A DNA stretch of 64,000 nucleotides from Gigaspora margarita (lineage: Eukaryota; Glomeromycota; Glomeromycetes; Diversisporales; Gigasporaceae): contig WTPW01000191.1 of assembly GCA_009809945.1 (NCBI GenBank), positions 133,669-197,668 of the forward strand, written 5' to 3'. Numbering within the stretch: the first letter of the stretch is position 1; every line of letters begins with the position of its first letter. Under the pieces are notes generated by a model. It had not been told where the DNA came from. It searched no databases and was given only the letters and a program-made list of their open reading frames with translations. Positions 11,914-24,650 of this stretch are shown piece after piece. A program made the position numbers and the translations under genes.

Positions 11914-12895
11914 TTTTTTTTTTTTTTTTTTGTATCAAAGTTACCGCTATAGAGAAAGGCTTTTTTAACAAGCTACCGGATCAAGGGCACCTCTTTGAGC
12001 ACCTGATATTTGTTATATTGATGAGAGTACAACTAGCCACACATACAACTTTTGGTTGTCTAATTTAAGTAGTCCGCCCGAAGGTTCTACACTAATTGCC
12101 ATACCTACAACCCAACTAGGGGTTGCCTATTTAAACCCTCTGGTCCATGCTTCACCTGTCAATCCTGCTTGTATCACCAGTACAGTCCTCCATTACATGA
12201 GTCAGTCAAGACCAGTTCCGGATGCTTGCAGAATCCCCTTAGGACTGATTTATCCTCATGGCACACTTGGTAGAGCAGTCCCTGTTCACACAGGTATTAC
12301 ATACACTTTGGTAACTTGCGCTACAGCTTTATCTATATACTTGCAGCCAGGGATTAGCCTGAACCACTACCATTACCTACTTCTTGCCCTTGCAATGTTC
12401 ACTCTGATCCCAGCACCCACTATCACTATCCTATTGGTCCTTTCACCGGATTCCCAAACTTCCAAACCAGTTAGCCCAGAAGGGTCGATATGGCTTTCTT
12501 CCCTTGGTACCTACTGCCGGAATGTAGGTCCATTTTCTCTGGTACGACTCTGGTGGCAAGTTTGGTGGACACCTCCTCAAGGATCTTGTCATCCGATTCT
12601 CCAGCTCTGATTTCCGATATTCCAATTTTGGTAGCACTGTAAAAGATCTTTGCTACCTCCTTACTTGGGGCTTGCCAAATGGGTTTCCATTTCTCCAGTT
12701 CCTTGGATTTTGTGCGCCCGAAAGCTCCCATTCGAGATGGTGTACCAAGGCCTACAGGTAATGTACCCAACCAATCAACAAGAAACAGTTACTGGAACAC
12801 AGGTCTATTTTTCAAAACATCACCAGTGGGATTTGAACCCTAGACCTGCCACTTGGAGGGGGACAACTTACCAACTTCCCTAAGTCACCACACCC
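11914..12895 (-). mobile_element. tRNA-derived SINE, copy 1, with 15-bp target duplication
   Basis: Read on the minus strand, the element starts at 12895 with a tRNA-like head: an A-box-like segment (CTTAGGGAAGTTGGTAAG) and a B box (GGTTCAAATCCCACT). It continues through about 900 bases of more GC-rich body and ends in a long poly(A), seen as T at about 11913-11932. A perfect 15-base duplication, ATAGACTAAATTTGT, flanks it at 11899-11913 and 12896-12910. A related copy lies at 51118-51720. The body is much longer than typical SINEs; the apparent 184-aa ORF on the plus strand is antisense to the element and shows no domain. Confidence 0.8.
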
Positions 12896-13260
12896 ATAGA
12901 CTAAATTTGTAATTCATCTCTAGTAAGAATGGTAATAACAGAAAAATAAACAGAATTACTATCTAAAATACAGTATATGAAAAGTAAAGCTTTGCTAATA
13001 ATAAATTGTTTGGCAATAAATTATTTATTTGTATACTGGTATATTCTGATATCATTACTGATTGCTATTATTGACCATTATTGATCTGATTAGTTAGCGA
13101 TCATGTTTTGATTAACATTATCATATACATATCATTGTGATTGATTTGATTGGTTAATTGGCATATTTTGATCATTATATATGACAAATTGAATTTATGT
13201 GACATATTGGATGGAGTCAAATTTGCCCATATGACCAGTTAACTGGCAGATCATCAATTA

Positions 13261-13520
13261 AAATTTTAATTTTTAACGTTAATCATTTTTTGTTTAATTA
13301 TATTATAATTTTTTTATAATAAAATATTATTAATTACTAATATTTTTATAAAATAAATAAAAATTTCTATAAAAAATAAAAAGGTAATATTAAAAAATAA
13401 TAATAACAAAACTAATATTATATTAATAATTTTAAATAATAGAATTACTAAAAAGTAAATATATTAAGAGGCAGTTTATAGTTAAAGAATATAAATATAG
13501 CAGATATTTTACTATAAATT
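13261..13520. other. AT-rich spacer, nothing recognised
   Basis: Low-complexity A/T sequence between the outer element and the tandem MITEs. Confidence 0.4.
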
Positions 13521-13526
13521 TTATGA

Positions 13527-13860
13527 GTTTTACTAAAATGCACCTATGGTATTTTACACAATATTATACAAAATTATTTGAATAGCCAATTAAAATTTAA
13601 GATTAGGTGTATTTATTTTTTTAAATATCTCAAAATTTTGCTTATGAAACTACTTTTGGACTCTAATAAAAAAAATTCTTGCTAAATTTTGTATATACTA
13701 ATGCCCAGATAAATCACAGGCCTCACCCTAACCCTAAAGTAATTAAATTTTATTTTTTTGTTTTATAAAAGTTTATTTTTTTGTTTTTGTTATACGGATT
13801 TGCAAATCTAATTTACCTATCAGCCATAGTAGTAAAATACTATAAGTGCATTTTATAATA
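13527..13860. mobile_element. MITE unit 1 of a tandem pair
   Basis: The left end TTTACTAAAATGCACCTATG and the right end TACTATAAGTGCATTTTATA are inverted relative to each other. The unit is about 333 bp and aligns along its length with the unit directly following it. It contains a CCCTAACCCTAA doublet. No ORF. Confidence 0.7.
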
Positions 13861-14465
13861 GTTTTACTAAAACACACCTATAGTGTTTTACACCATGTTA
13901 CACAAAACTATTAGAATAGCCAATCAAAATTTAAGATCAGATGTAACATAAATTTTATTTTTTGTTTATAAAACCAACTTTGGGGCTCTAATAAAAAAAA
14001 TTCCTTGCAAAATTTTGTATATAATAATGCCCCGATAAAATCCCAGGCCTCACCTTAACCCTAAGTAATCAAAATTTATTTTTTGTTTTATAAAAATTTA
14101 ATTTTTGTTTTTGTTAAATAGATTTGCAAATCTAATTTATCTATGGTCAGTGTTGTCACGGGACAGCTTTGGACAATGACTTGGACAATTTTGGACAAGT
14201 TTGGACAATTAAATAAAGTAAAATTATATAAAATTTTATTAAGATAACCTATTTTAATTTTAACTGGAATGTGTCTAGCAGCATCTAAAAAATATATAGC
14301 TATATATTTTTTAGATAGATTTATTAATTATTAAAGCCTGAACAAGCTTTGGACAATCTTGGATATTTGGACAATTTTGGACATAAGCCAAAAAAGGCTG
14401 TGGACAGCCAAAATGTACAATACTGCCTATGGTGATAAAATACCATAAGTGCATTTTATAATAAT
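13861..14465. mobile_element. MITE unit 2 of the tandem pair, split by a later insertion
   Basis: Same ends and interior phrases as unit 1 (AATAGCCAATCAAAATTTAAG, CAGGCCTCACC). Removing the hAT-type MITE at 14148-14425 and one target copy leaves about 319 bp, matching unit 1. Confidence 0.7.
14148..14425. mobile_element. hAT-type MITE (CAGTGTTGT ends)
   Basis: It starts CAGTGTTGTC and ends ACAATACTG, flanked by an 8-base target duplication with one mismatch (TCTATGGT at 14140-14147, CCTATGGT at 14426-14433). The phrase TTTGGACAA is repeated inside both ends as subterminal repeats. 278 bp, non-coding. Ends and duplication length fit the hAT superfamily. Confidence 0.8.
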
Positions 14466-14769
14466 TGTTTTATAATAATTGAATTTTATATAGTAATGAA
14501 AGCTAAGTATTTTTGTAAATAAAAAATCCACATAGTAAAAAAGAAAAAATCTTAATATCTTGTGCTTTACATAACTTAATTTAATAATTACTTAATTTAA
14601 TAATTACTAACTTTAAAAATTAAATTTCTAATATATTAAAAATTTTAATAAAATAAAAATTTTATAAAAAAATTAAATTTTGATTTTAAAAATAGAAATA
14701 TAATTAAAATAATCAGTAGTGATGATCACTACCCATTATACAATATCAGATCTATACAAGTATTTTTTA

Positions 14770-15777
14770 TTATTATTATTTCTATTTCACTATACTCCTT
14801 TATCAATTGCATAGCTAAGTAATTTTTTCTTTTTTTTTTGTTTTTGTCTCGTGTTTGTGCAGTATTAACTAACTATTCTTTCCAGATAATGTGCATCAGT
14901 CAGGATAGGTGGCTATCATGTCTTGTATTTAGGTATTGGAATATATTTATCATTGGTGCTGAGCTTTTGTTATATTATATTTTTTGTATTTAGCATTTTT
15001 GCATAATTCACTGCACTGTTGGTATGTTGAATTGTATTTGGATTTAGTTGTCATAGTGTGATTCATTGTTCTAACATTTTCTTTTTCTTCTTCAGCTAAT
15101 AGTTTCATATTTCTTTTTACCAGGCAGTTTGACATTGGGTTTTACAATTCTACAACTAAGTATTTTTTTTGTTTTACTATATTTTTTGTTTTTAGTGTCA
15201 TGCTTGTGTGGTACTAACAATTCCTTTTTATTCTTAGGTTACAGTTTCAGGCTTTGTTGGCAGTTGGGCATTGAGCTTCTTAATTATGCATTTCATTTTC
15301 AATTTCACATTTGCATAGCACTAACTAACTCTTTCTTTTTAGGTAATGTGTGTTATCCAGGATAGGTAACCATCGCATCTCACATTTTGGTACCGTTACT
15401 AGAATACATTTGTTATTGGTACTAAACTTTTGTTATATTGTATTGGTATTTTGTTTGTCATTTTGATATTGTGCAAGTGTGACTTACTGCGCCATTGGTA
15501 TGTTAAAGGTACTATATTTAGTTTGTTATAGTGTGATTCATTACACTAATATTTTTTTATTCTTTTCTTAGGTTATAGCTTCAGGGGTTTTTTTGTCAGG
15601 TAGTTGGGTGTTAAGATCTACAATGTACAGCTAAGTTACTTTTTTTTGTTCTACTATATTTTTTTGCTTTTATTGTTGTGTTTGTTGGTACTAACTATTC
15701 TTTTTATTTGTTTTTTTTTTAAGTTAAAGGTTCAGTTTTCTTTGTTGGGCAGTTGGGCACTGAGCTTCTCAATTGCA
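14770..15777. repeat. Diverged tandem repeat field of the outer element, left part
   Basis: Diverged blocks of roughly 350-400 bp recur, each with GCTAAGTA followed by a T run, TACTAACTATTC-like and GGTTATAG..TTCAGG phrases, and TGTGATTCAT. The same block resumes at 33735-34000 on the other side of the Polinton, showing that the Polinton landed within it. Small ORFs here reflect T-rich composition. Confidence 0.65.
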
Positions 15778-16426
15778 ATAGGGTGAAAAGAAGGGTTCTA
15801 GAGTCAGAATTCCATAAATGTATTCAGAATTGGTTCCTTACTCATTTTCAAGCTCTTCTAGTTATATGTAATCTTATATCGAATTCAAGCTCTAAATTAC
15901 ACTAGAGCCAGATCCGGTTAACTTACTCTCCTTACTTCTAAATTTGGAGTTTCAACATTAAGAATTACATAGTCTTTGTTAACGTTCTGGCTAGGTTATT
16001 AATTCCAAACAAGATAACAAGACAATTATACTATATTGCTTGCCCTTGAAACAAGCTGAGAGTACCAAGGACTGAAGTGTTTGAGTGTGCTTCTCTGCAA
16101 GCCCATTCAAGCCTAATATACATACTATTTTCTATGTTATCCTAGAATTAATTCAAAAAGCGATTCATTACTATTTAGCAAAGGACAAAAAATACTAAAT
16201 CTCATCTCGCAGAGGTAAGATTTAGCTATTAGGAGTGAGACTTATACAATCAGAGGTGAGATTTAGCTATTAGAGGTAAAACTTATCCGATTAGAGGTGA
16301 GACTTATCTGATTAGAGGTGAAACTTATCCGAGAGGAGACTTATTTAAGGTGAAACTCATTATACATATCTCAAAGTCTTATTGCTATGTCTCATCTATT
16401 AGCAATCAATAAGATCTAGCTTCTGA
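15778..16426 (+). repeat. Polinton left terminal inverted repeat
   Basis: About 649 bp, matching 33087-33734 in reverse complement. Near its inner end (about 16205-16345) is a tandem series of roughly 20-22-base units of the type GAGGTGAGACTTATCYGATTA, present in both terminal repeats. Confidence 0.88.
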
Positions 16427-16543
16427 GCACTCAAAAAAGATATATCCTATTTTGAATAATTTTATCATGAAAAGATAAGGGTAAATATTTTTATTTAAAC
16501 AAAAGTTTACCCAATATATTAACAGGTGAAACTTAATAATATC

Positions 16544-16666
16544 ATGCCTAGAAGTGATAAAAAAAATTGTACATGCACTTGTTGTGGATATACTTTTACA
16601 AGACCAAAAAAACTTGGTAAGCATTATAAAAGCAAAAAAAATCAATGCAATATAACAATTGCCTGA
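16544..16666 (+). CDS. Small C2H2-like zinc finger ORF within the Polinton
   Basis: A 40-codon open frame with a Cys-x-Cys-Cys start, a basic helix-like stretch (TRPKKLGKHYKSKK) and a terminal Cys, reminiscent of a short zinc finger. It lies just inside the left terminal repeat and upstream of the polymerase region. Whether it is an independent protein or part of the following gene is unclear. Confidence 0.35.
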   Translation: MPRSDKKNCTCTCCGYTFTRPKKLGKHYKSKKNQCNITIA

Positions 16667-16899
16667 ACCCAAGTATCCAAACAGGTACTACCTCTCATTT
16701 CTAAATCTGGTTCAAACTTGGCAATCCAAATCTCTTTCTCGCAGAATGAAGTTCAAGAAGGAGCCCAAGTTCCAGAAGCCAGCCCAGGCCAGTGACCCAA
16801 GCCTATAGAGAAGAAATATCCTCTGAGCAGAATAAAGTCCAAGAGAATGATATTGTATTTATGGAAAAAGTTATGACCCAGCTAGATCACATAAAAATC

Positions 16900-19800
16900 T
16901 CAAAAATATGTCCATATGGGAAGGAAAAATTCTAGCAGGTAATAATCTAGCATATGCTTTTAATAAACAGCAAGACAATCAAATAGCATATGATGATGCC
17001 ACATATATGCCCCAACTCATGGTCTCAACATGCAAAGCAATTACTAATATTCTCAAAGAAGAGCTCTACAAAAAGGATCAAATAAAAACATCATTAGTTA
17101 TAGAAAGCATATATACAAAATATAAATATAAAGGAAAAGGTGATGCTATAGACAAAGTGAATTATGAACTTAGTCAGACCCATTCATATCATAGAGGAAA
17201 ACAATATATTCTTCTTTCAGAAAATGATATAGACCCATTTTTAATTCAATCTGTAGGAGAAATTGATATACAAATTGAAAATCACTTAAAGAAAAGTCTG
17301 GTAAAACTCTTCTTAGAATAGAAAATATATTTATTGAATCCTATACGTACTATCGAACTAATGGAAGTTCCTATATTCCTACTCCTAAAAAGCTTGCCAA
17401 TACAAAGTGCACAATTAATCCAGACAATTCTGATATTATAGATCTGGCTATGGGCAAGCCCACAGATAATTGTCTCAAAGGTGCATTAGAATGTTATTTT
17501 GCAGATAAGGATGGAATTACAGACCACTTAGAAAGGCGTATATATAGAGCAAAAAGCCTTCAAAAATACTTAGATATCATTAAGCTTAATAACATCTAAT
17601 GCCTACTCTAATCTGTTCATGTTTATTTAATAAGATTAAGGAAATGAATCCAGATATCTTTATTAATATCTGGGAATAGAAAGAGGAATCAGCAACCCCC
17701 AAACCAGTAATAGCCAGCAAGAACTATAATAGACAACATATTATATATCTCATAGCTCTTACAGATATTATGAAATCTGAGAATGATAAATACGGCCAAA
17801 AAAATCATTTTCTTTAGATTAAAAATCCAAATAGATTGGTTTATAAAAATAATGCTAGCAAGTTAAAAAGCATCTATATAATCGATATTTTTAAAGTTTC
17901 AAGTCAAAAAAGACTTTAACCTATCATCATAAACATTGTCTCAGTTTGGGGGAAGCAACTCAAAAAGACACTTTACCCACCAAAGGGGTCAATGATTTTG
18001 AGAAGTTTAAAAATTATGCATGGATGATTAATGCTCTATGTGTAATTATAGCTGACTTCGAGGCAGATAACAAAAAATGCAACAAAGAATATAGAGGACA
18101 AATGTGTAAACTTGCTGAGCAATAAGCAAATAGCTTTTGTTATCAAGTTTATTGGTTCGATACTGGAGACATATGGGGTTTTTCCTATACTGAGGAGAAA
18201 ATGCTATACGAGAATTTGTCCAAAGAATTGATAAGGAGTTAGTCAAAATTAATAAAGTTCTAGCTATTAAGGCTGACCGAATTGAAACTAAGCAAGATAA
18301 AAAAAAATTTGCTAAAGCAGATACCTGTTGGATATGTAAAGAAAAACTTGATATAGATAATAAGATCTGGGATCACTGTCATATTACAGGTAAGTTTTGA
18401 GGACCTGCCCACAATATCTGTAATCTCAAACTCCAAATCAAAGCATAGAAAACACCAATTCCAGTCATTTTTTATAACTTCTGGGGCTATGACTCTCACT
18501 TGGTTTGCGAATCTGTTGGAAAATCAGTTAATGCACATCAGATAAAGGTCATAGCTGAGACATTTGAGCAATATAAGTCTATGAAGGTAGGCCAGTTAAA
18601 ATATATAGATAGCATGCAGTTTATGAATAATAGTTTAGCCAATCTTACAAAAAATTTAGGTAAAAACCATTCTATTACAAGCCAGCACTTTAACGACTAT
18701 TCTTCAGATCAAATTTCTCTAGTATATCGCAAAAGAGTTTATCTCTATGAATATATCAATTCACAAGATAGATTCCTAGAGACTGAGCTTCTACCAATTT
18801 ATGAATTTAGTACATATCTTCATAGCAAATTAACCAAAAAGATTATAAGCATGCCCAAAAAGTATAAAAACTTTTGGTTGTAAAAATCTAGATAAGTACC
18901 ATGATCACTATTTTAAAACTGACATACTTAGCCTAGCAAATATCTGGACCCAATTCTGAAAAACATGTATAAAATATTATGAGCTTGATCTGAGCCACTA
19001 TGTGTTTGCACTAGCTTTAGCTTGGGATGCCATGCTTAAAATGACAGGGATTAAGATCGAACTTTTCATAGATATGGCTATGCATAATTTCATAGAAAAG
19101 GCTAAACGTAGAGGAATAGCCATAGCCTATAAGTGCTATTTCAAGGCTAATAATTCTAAGATGGATGCATTTAACCCATCTAAGCCCACATCATGGATTT
19201 CATATGGCGATGCAAATAATCTTTACAACTGGGCCATGAGTCAGTATTTGCCTATAGGAAATTATCAATAGGAGGCAAGTCAGGAATATTTGCTTAAGAA
19301 TTCTGAAATACAAAGGAAATATCTTAATAAGATTCTTAATACCAAATCAAATACCAAAAAAGAATATTATCTAAATATTAAGTCGCACTTCCCTCTAAAA
19401 ACTCATGACTATTTGAGTGATTTACCCCCAACTATAGAAAATATGGCTGTAAATAAAGATATGTTATGCACCTATACTACAGAGCTTGTAGATAACTTGG
19501 ATAGTAGATGATTTTTGGTAACAAAAAATTAGTTCCACACCTTGGCCCACGAAAAGATTATGTAATCGATTACCAAGAACTCCAACATTATGTAAAATTG
19601 GGTATGATAGTTGATGAGGTTACAGAAATCCTATCATTCAACCAAACTAACTGGCTTGCCCCTTATATAGCCTTTAATACAGAAAAGTGACAAGGTGCTA
19701 AGAATGCTTTTGAAAAAGATTTCTTTAAGCTCATGAATAATTCGGTATATGGCAAAACTATGAAAAATGTTCACAAATATCAAGACATTAAGCTTATGGC

Positions 19801-20640
19801 CATGAATAATGAGCAAGATAAAAAGAAGTTTATCAAACAGATTTATAAACCCTCTTTTAAATATGCTAGACAGCTTGGAAATACACTTGTAGGAGCACAT
19901 ATGGGAAAAGCTAATGTGACTCTTAATAAGCCCATTATTGTTGGTGCATCAGTTCTAGGCCTTAGCAAACTTTTGATATACCGCTTTTGGTATGGGTATG
20001 TAAAAGAAAGATATAGTGATAAAGCTCAGCTCAAATATATAGACACAGATTCATTCATATTCCAAGTTGAAACAGAAGATATATATAAGGAAATGGCTGA
20101 CGACCAGACCTTTTTGATCTTAATGATTCTAAGACTATTGGGCTTTTCAAAGATGAAACTCCAGGCAACGTGATTACAGACTCTTATCATATCTGGGCCA
20201 AGTCATATCACTACGTTTTAGCAGACAAGACCACAAAGTCTAAATATAAAGGGATTAGCAAAAAAGGTATAAGTAAAATGGCCATAAATCATATATGCCA
20301 GCTTTAGAAGGGACCTTGCTAGATGATCCAGTAGATAGATCATTATTATCAGAGCAAGAAGCCAATGATTTGGCTTTGTGAACTGAGGCTGATCCTATGA
20401 CCCTAGCTTATTAGGACTGTTTCTTTGGTAAAGAAGTATTCTATGCCAAGAATGTGAGTATCTATTCAAAAGATTACATATTATCTTTGGTCAAATCAGA
20501 AAAGAAGGCTTTATGCCCATAGATACTAAGCGCTGGATCTTATCAAATGGAGTTACTTCTTTGCTATATTATCATTGGCATATGAAGTTTATAAAAATAT
20601 GGTCAAGGATGGTATATTCCATAAAGAGGCTGAAAAAAGA
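16900..20640 (+). pseudogene. Polinton DNA polymerase B region (fossil)
   Basis: Translated pieces show family B polymerase hallmarks: a YGDANNLY-type motif, an NNSVYGK-type motif and a YIDTDSF palm motif, in the order expected for protein-primed polymerases of Polintons. The upstream part includes a Cys-rich segment (CWICKEKL). The region is broken and its downstream end is displaced by the hAT insertion, resuming after 26207. Confidence 0.82.
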
Positions 20641-20937
20641 GCTACAAGGGTAGGGTGAGGGGCACAGGTAAATTTTTAGGCATGTACAGGGGGGCATGCC
20701 TTAGACCGGGGGCATGCACCTTTATACTCAGGCATGCCCCCCTCAGGACCCCAAAATATACATAGATAGGTCAGGTTAATTATAGGGTTACTAAAAAAGG
20801 AAAGATCTGCAGAAAAAACTTCAAAAATAAGCAAAAAAATTACCATAAATAGAAAAGATCTGCATAAAAAACCTCAAAAATAAGCAAACTCATACCTGAC
20901 CTATCTATGTATATTTCGGGGCCCTCTCCCCTCAATA

Positions 20938-21780
20938 TATCCAACTAATCAGAAAGCAAACAAATATGTAATTATTTATTAACTTCTCACCTCTTATTAG
21001 GTTTTACAAAAAATGTTACTTCACGGCAACAGTACTGGAGTTTTTTAGTAAGCGAAAAAAATAATATGGCAATAATGGTTAAATAAGTTTTCAAGCCACC
21101 TACTGATTTTATAATCTTAAGCATATACTCAAATATTGTATCTAACATTCCCGTATTTTTTATAGTGATATGAAGATACCTAGTTATATCGATAAGATCT
21201 TTATATGAGATACAAAGTTGCATAGTTAAAACTTATTTTAAGATTTTATAATGCTAATATTAGTGATTTAGAATTGTGGCAGCAGTCAATAAAACATTTG
21301 ATACAGAATCTAAAAGCTTTACCGTATATATCTTAAAAATTATATAAATAGTTTACTAAAGCACTAGTTATTTATTCATTTGGGTGAGTATAGAATGTTT
21401 CTTACTCAAAGTATTTTATAAGATACTTTTATATTTTGTTTATTTATATTAATTTTAGTGGATAAGTAAGTATTTAGAATGATATTCAAAGTTCATGAAT
21501 TTTAACTATTATACAATACTTATTATTTACACTATATATTTATTTTTATTTAATAGATAATAATGATAAAGAGCATTAATGGCATTTATTTAATCAATTG
21601 AAATATCTAAAGCAATCTAGAATAATTTTTTGCTTTTGAAAAAAATTCTTATAAAAGTCAAACTATATGAGTTTAAAAGCTAAGTATATGCTAATTTTTA
21701 ACATACTTAATACCGTAACTGCTTATTATTTATTCCAAGTTCAAACTTCAATAATATTTTAGATACCAATTCATCTATAA
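20938..21780. other. hAT left non-coding region
   Basis: AT-rich DNA between the left end of the hAT element and the 3' end of its transposase. Just before it, a phrase ACCTGACCTATCTATGTATA near 20900 is inverted relative to 20755, a short subterminal hairpin. No gene seen. Confidence 0.45.
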
Positions 21781-21789
21781 ATCTTATGA

Positions 21790-24650
21790 AGAATTATAAA
21801 AAATATCATCAACTGACCATTGATCCTCTACTGAGCTATTTGATTCGTCATGAATCTGAGGTAAATTATTATTATTTTCAACATTTTCAAGCATTTTAAG
21901 TTGAAAAATTCTGTCATAATTGTCATTTCATCTTGATCTATCATAACTTCTTCTAGCTCCTTGCTCAACTCCTCTATTGATACATTTTCTTCCTCCTCTT
22001 CTTCATCATCCTTATCCAAACTAATGCTAATATTATTATTAGAATTTAGGGGCTTAGAAACAGGTTTATTTTGCTTATTTTTTATAACCTTATTAAGTTC
22101 ATGCCTAAGTTGTCCAAGTATGGAAAGGCTATCAGGAGTTAATCGATTTCTTTCTTTAAATTTAACCATTTCAAGTAATGAGAAAAGCCATTCACAAGTA
22201 GCCCCATGAGGAGCAATAGAAAGAACTTTTATTGCAAAACAATGTAGGAGAGGTGCATTTTCCAGTAAATTCTGACCAAAATAGCCATGGAGGTTTTAAA
22301 GTAGATATATTATTAAATAGTGGATCATTGTTTTTATAACCAATTAACTTCTTGCGTAAGAGAATTGCTTCATTTTTTTTAAAATTCCAAGCTTTAGCTA
22401 GTTCAAGAGAAGCATAAATAATTTTATCTTTATCCATCTTCCCAGATATAGCTAGTTGTTTATGTACTGGAGAAAGAAAAAATGTGATGAAATAAATATT
22501 ACTATCAAATTTCTTTATACATTTGTTAATTATGGTAAGAGCATGATTTTTAAGAACATTATTAGGAATATTAAGTAAAGATATTTGCTGATAAATATAA
22601 ATTAACTCTTTAAAGACATCGCTAAAGTAGAAACACTTGATTCTAGCCTTCCAATAGCATTGATGACTGGCTTAATTACTTTAGTTAGTATTTCATTATC
22701 TGCAAAATGGTATCTGTCACGAATAAGATTTTTGATCATAATATTTTCAATCTTAGGGTACAGTCGCACCCCCCTAAGTGCACACCCCCTAAGTGCAAAC
22801 CCTCCCTATATGCAAACCATAGCTTGGTTCCGAGCTTGGAACTTAGTCACCCTCTATATTCTGCATATGCATGAGATTTTAGAGTTCCATATATATATAT
22901 ATGCATCCCTGTAAATGCATGCATGTGATTAATTTTAAAGCTAGCCAATAATAATACTGGATTATTTATAGCTTATTTTCGAATATAATCGATTTTTGGC
23001 TAATCGCCAATAGTTGTTACATAGTAAAGTCTATATTTTACTAAGCAAATCGAATATTATCGCTTAAGTAAACTTGTTTGGACGAATATAATACATATAC
23101 ACTGAAATTTTTATCAAAACAGAATACTTTTTATTATTTGACTTTTAATTTTTAAGTTCAACGAATATATTTTTTAAAAAAAATTTTAATTTTTCGTTGA
23201 AATAAAAATTAAAAACCAAATAATAAAAAGTTTTTCAATATTGATGAAAATTTTAGAGTATATGTATTTTGGTCTTCCGAACAAGTTTACTTAAGCGATT
23301 AAATTCGATTTACATAATAAACTTTTGACTTTACTATGTAGCAACTATTATCGATCATGGGGCTAGCTCATTTTTGGGTAAAAGGCGTTAAAGTGTTGAT
23401 CACGTGATTGACTTCACTTTGATTGGCTATCTAAGTTAATTCTATAAATGCATACCCTCTCTAAGTGCACACTTATACCCAGTCCCAAGAGCATGCACTT
23501 AGGGGGGTGTGACTGTAGTTAGGACATTCAGTTTCACTTAACAAAAGGCAATGTCGAAAACCTTCTTTATAAGTTGAGACACCTACACAAACCTTAGTGA
23601 GTGAATACCATCATGTTTCACAAAATGTAGACAAAAAATGTCTTATGCCTTTTTTTTTTGCCAGTGTTGCAACTCCCAATGCCAAATATGAGATGTATTA
23701 AAAAAATTAACAAGCTTATGGTTTTTTTTACAAACCGTAATAGCATCTGAAAAACCAATAATATCTTTGACGATTAAGTTAAAAATGTGTAAGCAGCAAT
23801 GTATTGGAATAATATTAGGGTATTCATTATGAAGTAATTGCTTCATTCTGTTCATATTTGAAGGATTATCTGTTACACAAGCAATTGGTGATGACATTTG
23901 GACGCCATTTACATATAGGGCCTCTTTTACTTTATTTTTAAGAAAATCGCCTCTATGACGATATGCAGATAAGTCACAAATATTAATACAATTTCTTGAT
24001 ACTCTTTAAGGGCTATGAATACATATATAGAATTTTCTGAAGTATCAGACCATCCATCAAGAGAAATCGTAAAATCCATAAGGCTAGAAAGAGTAGTTAA
24101 CTTCTCTTGAATATGAATAGAAAACATTTTAGTTAAAAGGCTTCCTTTTATCATATCAAAAGAAGGAAGATTATAGACAGAATTTAAATCATAAAGAAAA
24201 TCCTTTAAATATAGATTTTCAACAAGGCGAAAGTTAAGGTTTCTATAAACAACAGCTTTTAGAAACTTTTGGTTAAGGCCTTCAGACTGTCCACTAGACA
24301 AGGTTCAATTACACCAATTAAAAATACTGTTTTGACAGGAATAAGGTATGGATAATTGTTGTATATTATTATTTGCTTGAATATTCATTTGTTCAGTATG
24401 TGTATTATCTTCATTGTTACAAGGATGTTTTCGAGATGAAAGACTTTCACAATTAATCTTTTGTAAATAGGCTGTTTTTTAAGTGACAGGCCAATCACTG
24501 TATCAAAGAACATGTCGATGAAGCCTATTAGGTTTACCACTTAGTCCAGCTAAGTAGCATTTACATTTTGCTGTATATCTATTTTCTGCTCCTTTAGTTT
24601 CAGAATGGTAAAACCCACTCTAGCGAGCCTTGTGTTGGAAGTAGTAATGC
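21790..24650 (-). pseudogene. hAT transposase (DUF659 / dimerisation type), interrupted
   Basis: On the minus strand the N-terminal part (about 24640-24500) shows a BED-like zinc finger (KCKCYLAGLSGKPNRLHRHV). Next is a DUF659-like core (about 24300-23640) with TISLDGWSDTSENS and VTDNPSNMNR, and an HCCLHIFNLIVKD segment. The C-terminal hAT dimerisation region (about 22440-21830) includes FKERNRLTPDSLSILG. In-frame stops and frame changes separate these parts, and the 755-bp MITE at 22761-23515 sits between core and C-terminus. An acidic tail with a Glu run follows. The gene cannot make a complete enzyme as read. Confidence 0.8.
22761..23515. mobile_element. Foldback MITE in the hAT transposase, TA target
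   Basis: Ends CAGTCGCACCCCCCTAAGTG and CACTTAGGGGGGTGTGACTG are inverted and flanked by TA (22759-22760, 23516-23517). The interior is a long inverted repeat centred near 23180 (for example AAGCGATT / AATCGCTT and AAACTTGTTCGGA / TCCGAACAAGTTT type pairs). Non-coding. Ends and TA target suggest Tc1/mariner kinship. Confidence 0.82.

Larger units (their letters stand above)
10185..13260. mobile_element. Larger DNA element whose left end was split by foldback insertions
   Basis: The right end (about 13213-13260), reverse complemented, reads GATCTGCCAGTTAACTGG then CATATGGGCAAATTTGACTC. The left end has GATCCGCTAGTCAACTGG at about 10198 but the matching CATATGGGCAGATTTGACTC only at about 11095. 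The intervening foldbacks therefore interrupt the left inverted repeat. The interior holds a 3 x 180 bp tandem repeat and a SINE. No transposase is visible, so it is non-autonomous or gutted. Exact termini and target duplication were not resolved. Confidence 0.5.

Noticed and set aside
12056-12610. 184-codon ORF of balanced composition on the plus strand
   Set aside because: It lies wholly antisense to the SINE, has no recognisable domain, and is explained by the GC-richer SINE body lacking stops.
13724-13736. CCCTAACCCTAA telomere-like motif (also about 9930, 61200, 61713)
   Set aside because: Only two repeats each time, inside MITE-type elements; not a telomere.
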